Source: Siphonodentalium dalli
Taxonomy: Eukaryota; Mollusca; Scaphopoda; Gadilida; Siphonodentaliidae
Reading direction: 5' to 3'
Length of the DNA stretch: 64,000 nt
Assembly: GCA_032622095.1 (NCBI GenBank)
Contig: CP136066.1
Location: 204,434,978 to 204,498,977, forward strand
A model generated the notes under the pieces. It did no database searches. It saw nothing but the letters and a program-made list of their open reading frames with translations, and was not told the origin of the DNA. The translations under genes and the position numbers were made by a program. Shown one piece after another: positions 59,601-64,000 of this stretch. Position 1 is the stretch's first letter; every line of letters starts with the position of its first letter.

Positions 59601-60755
59601 TATATATGCGAGTACCCCTATGAAAGACTCGCATATATGAGAGAATGCATGCACTGAATTTGTTAAGCCATTACATGCGTTACGAATGACTCAACATCCG
59701 GGCTCTGATTCAACCCCAACGCCCCACACATTCCCAATATTAACCTAATAATCTTGGCCTAATCTTTGCCTAATCTTGTAATTAAAGCCAGTGCATGATA
59801 TTATATGTGCGAGATCCCCTATGGGAGACTCGTACATATATAAGAGAATGCATGCACTGAATGTGTTATGCAACAAGTGAGATCACTGAGTCGCGGCCAT
59901 GTTGGATTCCTCCAGCCCCCCCCCCCCCATTCCACGGTTTAAGTTATTCAGGTCAAACTTTTCAAATGTTCCATATAATTATATGGAATGCACCTCCAGA
60001 ACTTTGACCTGTAACACTTAAAGGTACTCAACCCGATAAAACTCCTCTCAATTACTATTTCAATGGCTTCGGGGGTCAAAAATATTTGATTCGAGTCGAG
60101 GAAGTCACCCATCAAAGCTCAGATTTGTTAGATATCGATTTTAGAAATCTATTATTTTTCATTATCGGGAATACTATCTGGCCCAGAACTCAATCAAAAT
60201 TGCGTTAAAATTACCACTTGATTTTAGAGTTATTCATCCTTGTCTGTTTGAATAGATTTGGAGTACACATCCAGAGCAGATTACGGCAGTTATTAGTACT
60301 GATCTCGAGAACATAACAAATTTGAAAAATCAATATCTAATAACTCTGAGCTTTGTTTGATGGGTTCCTCGACTCGAATCAAATATTTTTTACCCCCAAA
60401 GCCAAAGAAATAGTAATATAGGACCCTCTGATCGGATTGTTGTTGTTGGAATCTGTTGAGATGGGGACCCTCTTTACGGGTTGAGTACCTTTAAACATTG
60501 AAACTGGGGCTGGATGAATACAATATGGCCGCGACTCAGTGAAAGGGCTTATTACATGCGTTACGAATAATGACTCTACATACGGGCTCTGATTCAACGC
60601 TAACGCATCCCCTATCTTTACCTCGTATAAACCTTGGGCAAGTTCTAGTGGATCCCTGTCATCCGTCGTCGGTCCGTCCATAATCGCCATGAGGAGAGTC
60701 CTGAAATCTCCGCTCGTGTCGTCAGCAATATCCTTCGCTAGTTCACTGTCGTATA
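38562..60755 (-). CDS. Annexin gene, 3' part (five exons, 5' end outside window)
   Basis: Annexins bind acidic membrane phospholipids in a calcium-dependent way on the cytosolic face and act in membrane trafficking and repair. Joining complement(38562..38696, 40111..40211, 41314..41389, 52417..52518, 60622..60755) gives 181 residues in one frame, and each junction has GT/AG ends and matching phase. The product reads as the second half of annexin repeat 2 (DIADDTSGDF, LAQGLYE), repeat 3 (VLPIVLQKDREAAVAAFDKF, then IKGMSIKEAF), repeat 4 (STKGLGTRDRLLIYVVLSRAE split by an intron from INLETIKQKY and DLSGDYKKMIL), then a stop. A normal four-repeat annexin is about 310-330 residues, so roughly 130 N-terminal residues are missing to the right. 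The calcium loops look weak: repeat 3 lacks GxGT, and repeat 4 has GLGTRD where GxGTDD is usual. The family call is secure; the subfamily is not resolved. Confidence 0.9.
38826..40065. repeat. 16-bp minisatellite filling the last annexin intron
   Basis: About 77 variants of tgggtcgggttgtccc fill 1.24 kb of the 1.41-kb intron. The period of 16 is not a multiple of three, so long frames across it are repeats of a 16-residue pattern in all plus frames and are not treated as genes. Confidence 0.93.
40111..40211 (-). CDS. Annexin exon: first half of repeat 4
   Basis: The acceptor ..cttaaacacag and donor gtgagt (40110-40105) bound a 101-nt exon. Its first two bases complete a valine codon begun in the previous exon. 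It then encodes 33 residues, DPDKHHAKTLRYSTKGLGTRD to LSRAE. This is the clearest annexin signature in the window (A..L..S.KGLGT...L....vsRaE). The calcium-loop aspartate after GLGT is arginine here. The 16-bp minisatellite of the next intron begins about 45 bp after the donor. Confidence 0.93.
40240..40411. mobile_element. Type-D core MITE, partial (intronic)
   Basis: 'catatataagagatgcactg', 'caaggtcaaggtaaat' and ending 'gctcccgccatgaaaggg TTAA'. The left terminus is missing. Confidence 0.6.
40634..41052. mobile_element. Type-A core MITE with damaged right end (intronic)
   Basis: Left half standard (tgtgacccgccatatcaaat, core, gagcccc-like hairpin). The right core is truncated after 'gcgaggcgatctatg', and the right terminus is cut to 'cccgacggtcacata'. 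Confidence 0.8.
41314..41389 (-). CDS. Annexin exon: second half of repeat 3
   Basis: The acceptor ..caacttttag and donor gtaagt (41313-41308) bound a 76-nt exon encoding 25 residues (IKGMSIKEAFKMWFSGN.. to LLKAL) plus one base of the next codon. The pattern corresponds to the annexin 'I.G.dI..ai....SG....lLal' segment. The usual acidic residue after SG is replaced (SGNCLK), consistent with a weak repeat 3 calcium site. The exon is too short to stand out alone; it was found by splice sites and by continuity with its neighbours. Confidence 0.85.
41390..41989. other. Intron sequence, no gene seen
   Basis: AT-rich intronic sequence between exon 41314-41389 and the next MITE. Confidence 0.5.
41997..42216. 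mobile_element. Nested-palindrome MITE (CAAGCCTTG type), copy 2
   Basis: Same termini and hairpins as 22711-22964. Here it is flanked by the direct repeat tactcag (41990-41996 and 42217-42223), a likely 7-bp target duplication. The second hairpin lacks its 'gctacccc..' tip. Confidence 0.8.
42376..45957. repeat. 19-bp minisatellite, first block (about 188 units)
   Basis: Unit gagagtaggataacatcgt, with common variants cttgagag, cgtgcgag and cgtgggag. Because the unit has no stop on the minus strand in any frame, three frames of about 1,100-1,200 codons run across it, each a 19-residue repeat. They lie inside an annexin intron and carry no start context or domain, so I do not call them genes. 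Confidence 0.97.
45958..47869. mobile_element. hAT-type transposon inside the minisatellite, 8-bp target duplication
   Basis: Ends tagtgttgaaacgattag and ..taatcgtttcaacacta are inverted. The flanking direct repeat gtgagagt (45950-45957 and 47870-47877) comes from the minisatellite unit, so the insertion is exact. TAGTGTTG ends and an 8-bp duplication place it in hAT. The 1.9-kb length and broken coding content make it non-autonomous. Confidence 0.92.
46347..46562 (-). pseudogene. Possible BED zinc-finger relic of a hAT transposase
   Basis: The minus-strand frame contains QRCSIVCKNRYGPVY..TISILKEHFYTKH. The spacing C-x3-C ... H-x4-H with 'T..L..H...KH' resembles the BED finger found at the N-terminus of hAT transposases (usually C-x2-C). 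No catalytic DDE region follows. It lies inside the hAT element, which supports the reading, but the match is short. Confidence 0.4.
47870..48818. repeat. 19-bp minisatellite, second block (about 50 units)
   Basis: Continuation of the 42376-45957 array after the hAT insertion, in the same orientation and with the same variants. It ends 'ggataacacgtcctgtcttc'. Confidence 0.97.
48819..49109. other. Intron sequence, no gene seen
   Basis: Ordinary intronic sequence. Confidence 0.5.
49110..49454. mobile_element. Type-B core MITE (TTAA-flanked, intronic)
   Basis: TTAACCCTTTACCCAACAGA to ..gttgggtaaaggg TTAA with two complete cores separated by a short T-rich linker. Close to 29448-29847 but with a shortened linker. 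Confidence 0.9.
49455..50310. other. Intron sequence, no gene seen
   Basis: AT-rich. A short 'gcatatacatatgcggagct' palindrome lies near 49913. Confidence 0.45.
50311..50800. mobile_element. Type-C core MITE (TTAA-flanked, intronic), right core lost
   Basis: TTAACCCTTTGAGTGCCAGG to ..ctggcactgaaaggg TTAA. Has the left core and linker. The right part carries poly-A and T runs and 'ggccgatgagatcggcc' instead of the second core. Confidence 0.85.
50846..50940. repeat. Short foldback, copy 2
   Basis: 'agtccccagtttatagtgag' is mirrored by 'cgctataaactggggact' around 'ctaatttactggact'. Related to 30186-30332. Confidence 0.7.
51319..51438. repeat. 120-bp hairpin
   Basis: aatatgtagctagtgtcgtc through 'gtgagggggatttg' pairs with 'caaatcccccgagtgg' through 'atgacattagctacatatt'. 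The loop 'agcatctatagatgc' is itself a small palindrome. Confidence 0.85.
51439..51935. other. Intron sequence, no gene seen
   Basis: Contains short repeats of 'cctaataaacctacgttga' near 51815-51860. No exon. Confidence 0.45.
51936..52393. mobile_element. Type-A core MITE next to an annexin splice donor
   Basis: TA-flanked tgtgacccgcc termini, two cores and the central hairpin. Its right edge is 17 bp from the donor of annexin exon 52417-52518. Confidence 0.9.
52417..52518 (-). CDS. Annexin exon: first half of repeat 3
   Basis: The acceptor ..catcaacag and donor gtgagt (52416-52411) bound a 102-nt exon with phase 0 at both ends. It encodes 34 residues from KTSEGDDPEIEDVLP to REAAVAAFDKFAE. 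In annexins this place reads 'xxxGTDExxFxxILxxRxxxHLxxxFxxY'. Here the hydrophobic pattern and the FDKF are kept, but the glycine-rich calcium loop is replaced by an acidic EGDDPEIED stretch, so the repeat 3 type-II calcium site is probably altered. A type-A MITE begins only 17 bp beyond the donor. Confidence 0.85.
52640..53050. repeat. 164-bp tandem duplication with 'atggccgcc' motif
   Basis: 'ctagatgggagc' recurs at 52645 and 52809; each unit contains 'acatggcc.ccagc.gccatc', 'tt.actcttt' and 'aaacttcatatggatct'. Related pieces are at about 57100-57420 and inverted at 57930-58160. Confidence 0.75.
53053..53450. mobile_element. 'GGCCCACTTAA' MITE, compact form
   Basis: Starts ttaaaggcccacttaatttt and ends 'cgaaaattaagtgagcc'. 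The body matches 38362-37980 in inverse orientation and shows the element without the 31-bp satellite. Confidence 0.85.
53451..54067. other. Intron sequence; poly-G
   Basis: A G homopolymer at about 53975-53987. 'caacagttggaaatgtcat' near 54018 recurs at 55588 and 63917 as part of a dispersed repeat. Confidence 0.45.
54068..54527. mobile_element. Type-A core MITE (TA-flanked, intronic)
   Basis: Complete, with both cores and the central hairpin. Almost identical to 35985-36442 in sequence. Confidence 0.92.
54528..56399. other. Intron sequence with dispersed fragments
   Basis: 55790-55925 is an inverted relative of 59205-59330 ('catatacgccacttctatat', 'gcgcctgctttacgttaatg'). 56014-56058 is a tgta/tgtg microsatellite. 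No exon is expected, because the flanking annexin exons join directly. Confidence 0.5.
56400..56715. repeat. Inverted relative of the 130-bp array
   Basis: 'cgaaatttgatacct' followed by 'gggtcaaatc.tga.cc.gac' recurs about 130 bp apart. It is the inverse of 23625-24140. Confidence 0.8.
56716..58175. other. Intron sequence with 'atggccgc' dispersed repeats
   Basis: Segments at 57100-57420 and 57930-58160 ('gatgatcggatgagtgaag', 'aaatatgaagtttggtgatg') resemble 52640-53050, partly inverted. No exon. Confidence 0.5.
58176..58490. repeat. 170-bp tandem duplication
   Basis: 'cttaaaaagattcttacct' occurs at about 58178 and 58348 followed by near-identical sequence (tttttatgttcactttataa, 'actgagtcatctttgtcatg'). 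The first unit ends in 'attaaataaagttgcattcc'. Confidence 0.88.
58491..59537. other. Intron sequence, no gene seen
   Basis: 59205-59330 pairs with 55790-55925 (inverted dispersed repeat). The plus-strand frame at 58565-58774 is unrecognised. Confidence 0.45.
59538..59880. mobile_element. Type-D core MITE(s), diverged
   Basis: TTAACCCTTCCATAACTGGA and 'cgaaaaccctgtgccaaagc' begin the element. Two core-like hairpins (59590-59650 and 59787-59855) each end 'gagaatgcatgcactgaat', an end not seen in the other copies. Confidence 0.65.
60018..60494. mobile_element. 'GGTACTCAA' MITE, 477-bp form, inverted
   Basis: TTAAAGGTACTCAACCCGAT to ..acgggttgagtaccTTTAA. Nearly identical to the inverse of 36755-37231. 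It lies 128 bp from the annexin exon at 60622. Confidence 0.92.
60622..60755 (-). CDS. Annexin exon: second half of repeat 2
   Basis: The acceptor ..atttcag precedes the exon at 60756 and the donor gtaaag follows at 60621-60616. The exon is 134 nt: it starts with two bases of a split codon and then encodes 44 residues beginning YDSELAKDIADDTSGDF and ending DPLELAQGLYE. The acidic DDTSGDF helix and the LYE at the end of the repeat are annexin hallmarks. The next exon continues in phase 0 exactly where repeat 3 should start. A TTAA-flanked MITE sits about 75 bp before the acceptor and another about 130 bp after the donor. Confidence 0.9.
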
Positions 60756-60830
60756 CTGAAATTAGAGTCATTCATCATGTGATGAGCGCAAAAAATCCGG
60801 TCTGGTTTTTTTTTGCTCACATGGTAAGAC

Positions 60831-61096
60831 TTAACTCTTCTATGACTGGAGATTCTTGAAATTTTGCGAAAACCCTTTGTCAATGCATTCTCTTATATAT
60901 GCCAGTCCCACATATATAGGGAGTCTCGCACATTTTAGAGAATGCATTGGCCTAACAATATTTACCTTGACCTTGTAAGCCAGTGCATTATCTTATATAT
61001 GCGAGGCTGCCTATGGGAGACCCGCATATATAAGAAATGCACTGGCACATGGTCGTTAATGCTGCACCAGCACAGGTCCCGTCATGAAAGGGTTAA
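60831..61096. mobile_element. Type-D core MITE (TTAA-flanked)
   Basis: TTAACTCTTCTATGACTGGA to ..cccgtcatgaaaggg TTAA, with two cores around 'ccttgaccttgtaagcc' and the arm 'cgttaatgctgcaccagc'. It sits just before the annexin exon acceptor at 60756. Confidence 0.85.
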
Positions 61097-61149
61097 TACG
61101 GTGTATCTCTTCAGGGCCACAACAACATAATATTTATAAATCGCGATAA

Positions 61150-61311
61150 ATAACAGATTTTGTGCAATTTTATACTATAGTTGATTGTGCTTTTCGTTAT
61201 TTTTGGGCAATTATTAGATTCTGATAACTGAAGCGGCGTTTCAAAAAATGTTGTTGTTGTTGGAATGTGATGATATGGGGACCATCGAATCGGATTGAGT
61301 ACCTTTAAGAT
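61150..61311 (-). mobile_element. Half copy of a 'GGTACTCAA' MITE
   Basis: Inverse of the left part of 13264-13657: 'gggcaattattagattctga', 'taactgaag', 'gttgttggaatg' and the terminus 'atcggattgagtaccTTTAA'. Confidence 0.75.
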
Positions 61312-61555
61312 ATGAACAGTTGAATTACTGTTACATGTCCCTGATATTCAGGCGAACCCGACCGAGGAAAATATAAAGACATCGCAGACATGAAGAAAGT
61401 AGACTTGAAACAACAATCTTCTTTGTTGAACGATAGTTATCAGATCACAATTAAATGGGAAATGCCAAAGTCATTACTCAATTTGACATAACATGATTTA
61501 TATCATCATCAGTGGAGCTTTCCGCAGCTGTCAATCAAATAATAAATAACAGATA

Positions 61556-62012
61556 TATGACCCGCCATATCATATCCAGTCGTAAGTCAGGATTTTTTTT
61601 ACCCTGTGCCAATGCATTCTCTTATATATGCGAGTCGACCATAGGTCGCCTCGCATATATAAGAGAATGCATTGGCCTAACAATTTTAATAATTTTTTCT
61701 TGTATTCTTTAACAATTTTATAATTTCACCCATACAGAGCCCCAGACAAACATGAGCGCAGACGACATGTACTCTTATATATGCTTCTATATATGTGTGG
61801 GGCTCCCTGCAGGGTAAAAATGGATGTTTTTTATTTTATGTCCTAAAAATTGTAAGAAACATTTATTTAAAAAAATGATAAAAAATTGTTAGGCCAATGC
61901 ATTCTCTTATATATGCGAGGTGACATATGGTCGACTCGCATATATAAGAGAATGCATTCGCAAAGGGTAAAAAAAAAACGACTTACGACTGGATTTGATA
62001 TGGCGGGTCACA
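61556..62012. mobile_element. Type-A core MITE (slightly decayed)
   Basis: Left end tatgacccgccatatcatat, right end 'tatggcgggtcacata'. Two cores; the right one has several substitutions (cgaggtgacatatggtcga, gcattcgcaaaggg). The central gagcccc/ggggctc hairpin is present. Confidence 0.88.
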
Positions 62013-62229
62013 TATATTCTACCAATCAGCGACTGATCTGGTCGCTTGCCGCATTGATAATTCTTTGTTCACCCTAATGTTGATTTACACGCATACTTTC
62101 CGTGTTATTTTCAACAACAAAAATTGTTGTCAAATCATAATGTACTGAAATTTGTATTTGCGCCATCATATAGGAAATTCATCCTTGATTATAAAACTAT
62201 GCTTCATTTACGGCCAAATTACAATCAAC

Positions 62230-62350
62230 CATTGAGCATGTTTGTATAATTATACGGTAGTGGAATATAATATTATAGTGTACTGTATATTTGACGGTAT
62301 TATTGTATAATTATACGGTAGTAGAATATACGGTATACTGTCAATTATAC
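62230..62350. repeat. Short 'attatacggta' repeats
   Basis: attatacggtagtggaatat, 'attatacggtagtagaatat' and 'caattatacggtacta' recur within 110 bp. Confidence 0.65.
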
Positions 62351-62359
62351 GGTACTAAG

Positions 62360-62684
62360 GCTGAAGGGGTCACTCTCACCAAAAAAAGTGCTGACGGGTA
62401 CACAGGATTTTCAAAATGTGCTGAAGGGTACACAGGGTTTGAAATGTCGTTCTAAAGGCATTCAGTTTTCGTATCTGCCATGATTTCTGTTAGAGAATAA
62501 TTGTTTACATTCCAATGAATATTAAAATATACTGAAAACAAACTGCTAATGGGCGCCAGACTTTCATAAACACAATTTAAGTAATGGTGTTCGTCCCGAT
62601 CACAAACCATGTGTACCCTTCAGCACATTTTCAAACCCTGTGTACCCTTCAGCACTTTTTTTTGGTGAGAGTGACCCCTTCAGC
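62360..62684. mobile_element. 325-bp MITE with 9-bp target duplication
   Basis: gctgaaggggtcactctcac and its inverse form ends of at least 80 bp ('gtgctgaagggtacacaggg'). Direct repeat ggtactaag at 62351-62359 and 62685-62693. A 9-bp duplication fits Mutator-like elements; the ends differ from those of 3869-5031. Confidence 0.88.
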
Positions 62685-62693
62685 GGTACTAAG

Positions 62694-64000
62694 ACTACTG
62701 GCAACTGAGCTGCCGGTATACTCTACCGTAACAATTACGGTGGGTTATTTACCAGGCTATGGTCTTACAATCTCGTCCAAATACGGATACGATAGGCGAG
62801 AATCGCATGCGTTTTGATATGTCGATGCCGTCTGGAGAGTTTGGCGGGACCAGCATCCCGTCTCGATTTGCTCAGTCTACCCTTGATGCTATAAAGTGGT
62901 AGCCGCGGGCGCTTATATATAGAGTTGTTTTTATGAGCCATCAGGCCCCCGCGGCAGCGGTCGCTGGCGCGACCTGACTGCCTCGATATCAATTTGAAAA
63001 AGGGGGTGACGTTGCTTAACGCGCCTGCGGCGCTTCAATAACAGTTTGAATTTTGTGTTTCCCAACAGGTCTTACACTGTAAAAAGGACTGTGTGGCAGC
63101 TTCCACACAATGACTGTGTGGAGGCATTATCTGAACATAAATGTGTACACTATACACACATATGTGTGTATCACCCAATATCCACACATATATGTGTACA
63201 TCACCACACATATTTGTATGTGACGTCGGTTTTTTTAAATCTCACGTGGTGGTCACGCGCTCGTCGTTGTTTCGTACAGGCTCACAGGCTGCCGTAAAGT
63301 GTACACATGGAGTCTTGTTGATTGTGGTGGATCTCGAAATTCGATATATTGGTCGGTCTCTTCGATTATTTCTATAGTTAAGGTAAGATTATATTTAAAT
63401 TGGCAAGATATTCACCTTTGTGAGAATTTCCGTATCTTTTTTGTATAAAACATGATTGAACGAAATAATAAACTTGATTTGGATTTTCTGATTCATCAAT
63501 TCCCTGTCGCATAGTCATATATTTACATTTTAGAGTTGTGCGTTTATCTGGGTTTATCTGTTGTTTCTGTAGTCTATATGATACACATCTTTCCGAAGCA
63601 CAAAACCTGCTCGAAAATTGTCTTTATGTAAATTGACAAAATCAACTGTGTGGTGAAGACATTTACTGAACAAATGTGTGTTCATCACATACACACTATA
63701 TATTATACAGCGTGCTTTAAACCAGAACCACAATTTTATTATTTTGCACGGTAAGGTTCTCATGTTGATAAAGTAACGACGTTTTTTGTGTTTATATGGA
63801 ATGCAGATGAGAGGAAATATATACTGAGACCAGTGACGTGGCGACAGGGCGGATATTGGGAAGGGTGTGTCTATAACCCTATCCCAAACCTCGGTAAAAT
63901 TTACTAAAAATTCCAACAGTTGGAAATTTCATGCCTGACGCAAAGTTACAAGTTTTACACCACATGCATTATAATAGGTTGAAATTGTTCTCTTTGTTTG
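62694..64000. other. No gene seen; acacata palindromes
   Basis: 63125-63220 holds several 'acacatatgtgtgt' palindromes like those at 9335 and 21135. 63905-63960 repeats 'caacagttggaaatttcat' from a dispersed family. A 120-codon minus frame (63916-63554) overlaps that repeat and is unrecognised. I looked for the missing annexin repeat 1 and early repeat 2 here and did not find them. Confidence 0.45.

Noticed and set aside
60379-60771. 130-codon continuous gene on the minus strand
   Set aside because: Only the part at 60755-60622 is annexin coding; the rest is intron and the TTAA MITE read through after the splice donor.

Overview
This is AT-rich animal genomic DNA, most likely from a mollusc (bivalve or gastropod). 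The pointers are one multi-exon annexin gene with large introns and GT/AG splice sites, tRNA-derived SINEs whose 3' ends read like the '...gacgttaaacccaataaacc' tails I know from molluscan SINEs, and very dense small DNA transposons. There are no operons, rRNA genes, CRISPR arrays or bacterial-type genes. The species cannot be fixed from sequence alone.

The only convincing active gene is the 3' part of an annexin on the minus strand. Five exons (60755-60622, 52518-52417, 41389-41314, 40211-40111, 38696-38562) join in frame into 181 residues covering the second half of repeat 2, repeat 3, repeat 4 and the stop codon. The exons for the N-terminus, repeat 1 and early repeat 2 must lie beyond position 64000. 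The introns are 8.1, 11.0, 1.1 and 1.4 kb and are mostly repeats. The last intron is nearly all a 16-bp minisatellite. The 11-kb intron holds a 19-bp minisatellite of about 240 units, split by a 1.9-kb hAT-type transposon with a perfect 8-bp target duplication.

Layout: 1-2.8 kb, a large foldback element. 3-6 kb, short tandem repeats, a 1.16-kb inverted-repeat transposon with a 9-bp target duplication, and a hairpin. 6-9 kb, a dispersed 0.7-kb repeat and a broken gene of the invertebrate 'HAFTGCDT' family. 9-22 kb, SINE pieces, TTAA-flanked MITEs, a 1-kb foldback and a locally triplicated and inverted segment. 22-28 kb, nested palindromes, a 130-bp tandem array and local duplications. 28-38 kb, a tRNA-derived SINE, many MITEs and a MITE expanded by a 31-bp satellite. 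38.5-60.8 kb, the annexin gene. 60.8-64 kb, its upstream intron or flank, with more MITEs.

The most unusual pattern is a set of foldback MITEs. Types A, B and C share one internal body: two near-identical palindromic cores plus an AT-rich linker. Their outer ends are unrelated: type A is flanked by TA (Tc1/mariner-like), types B and C by TTAA (piggyBac-like). A fourth TTAA type, D, shares only the core. This looks like one internal module carried by several kinds of transposon ends. No intact transposase is visible in the window.
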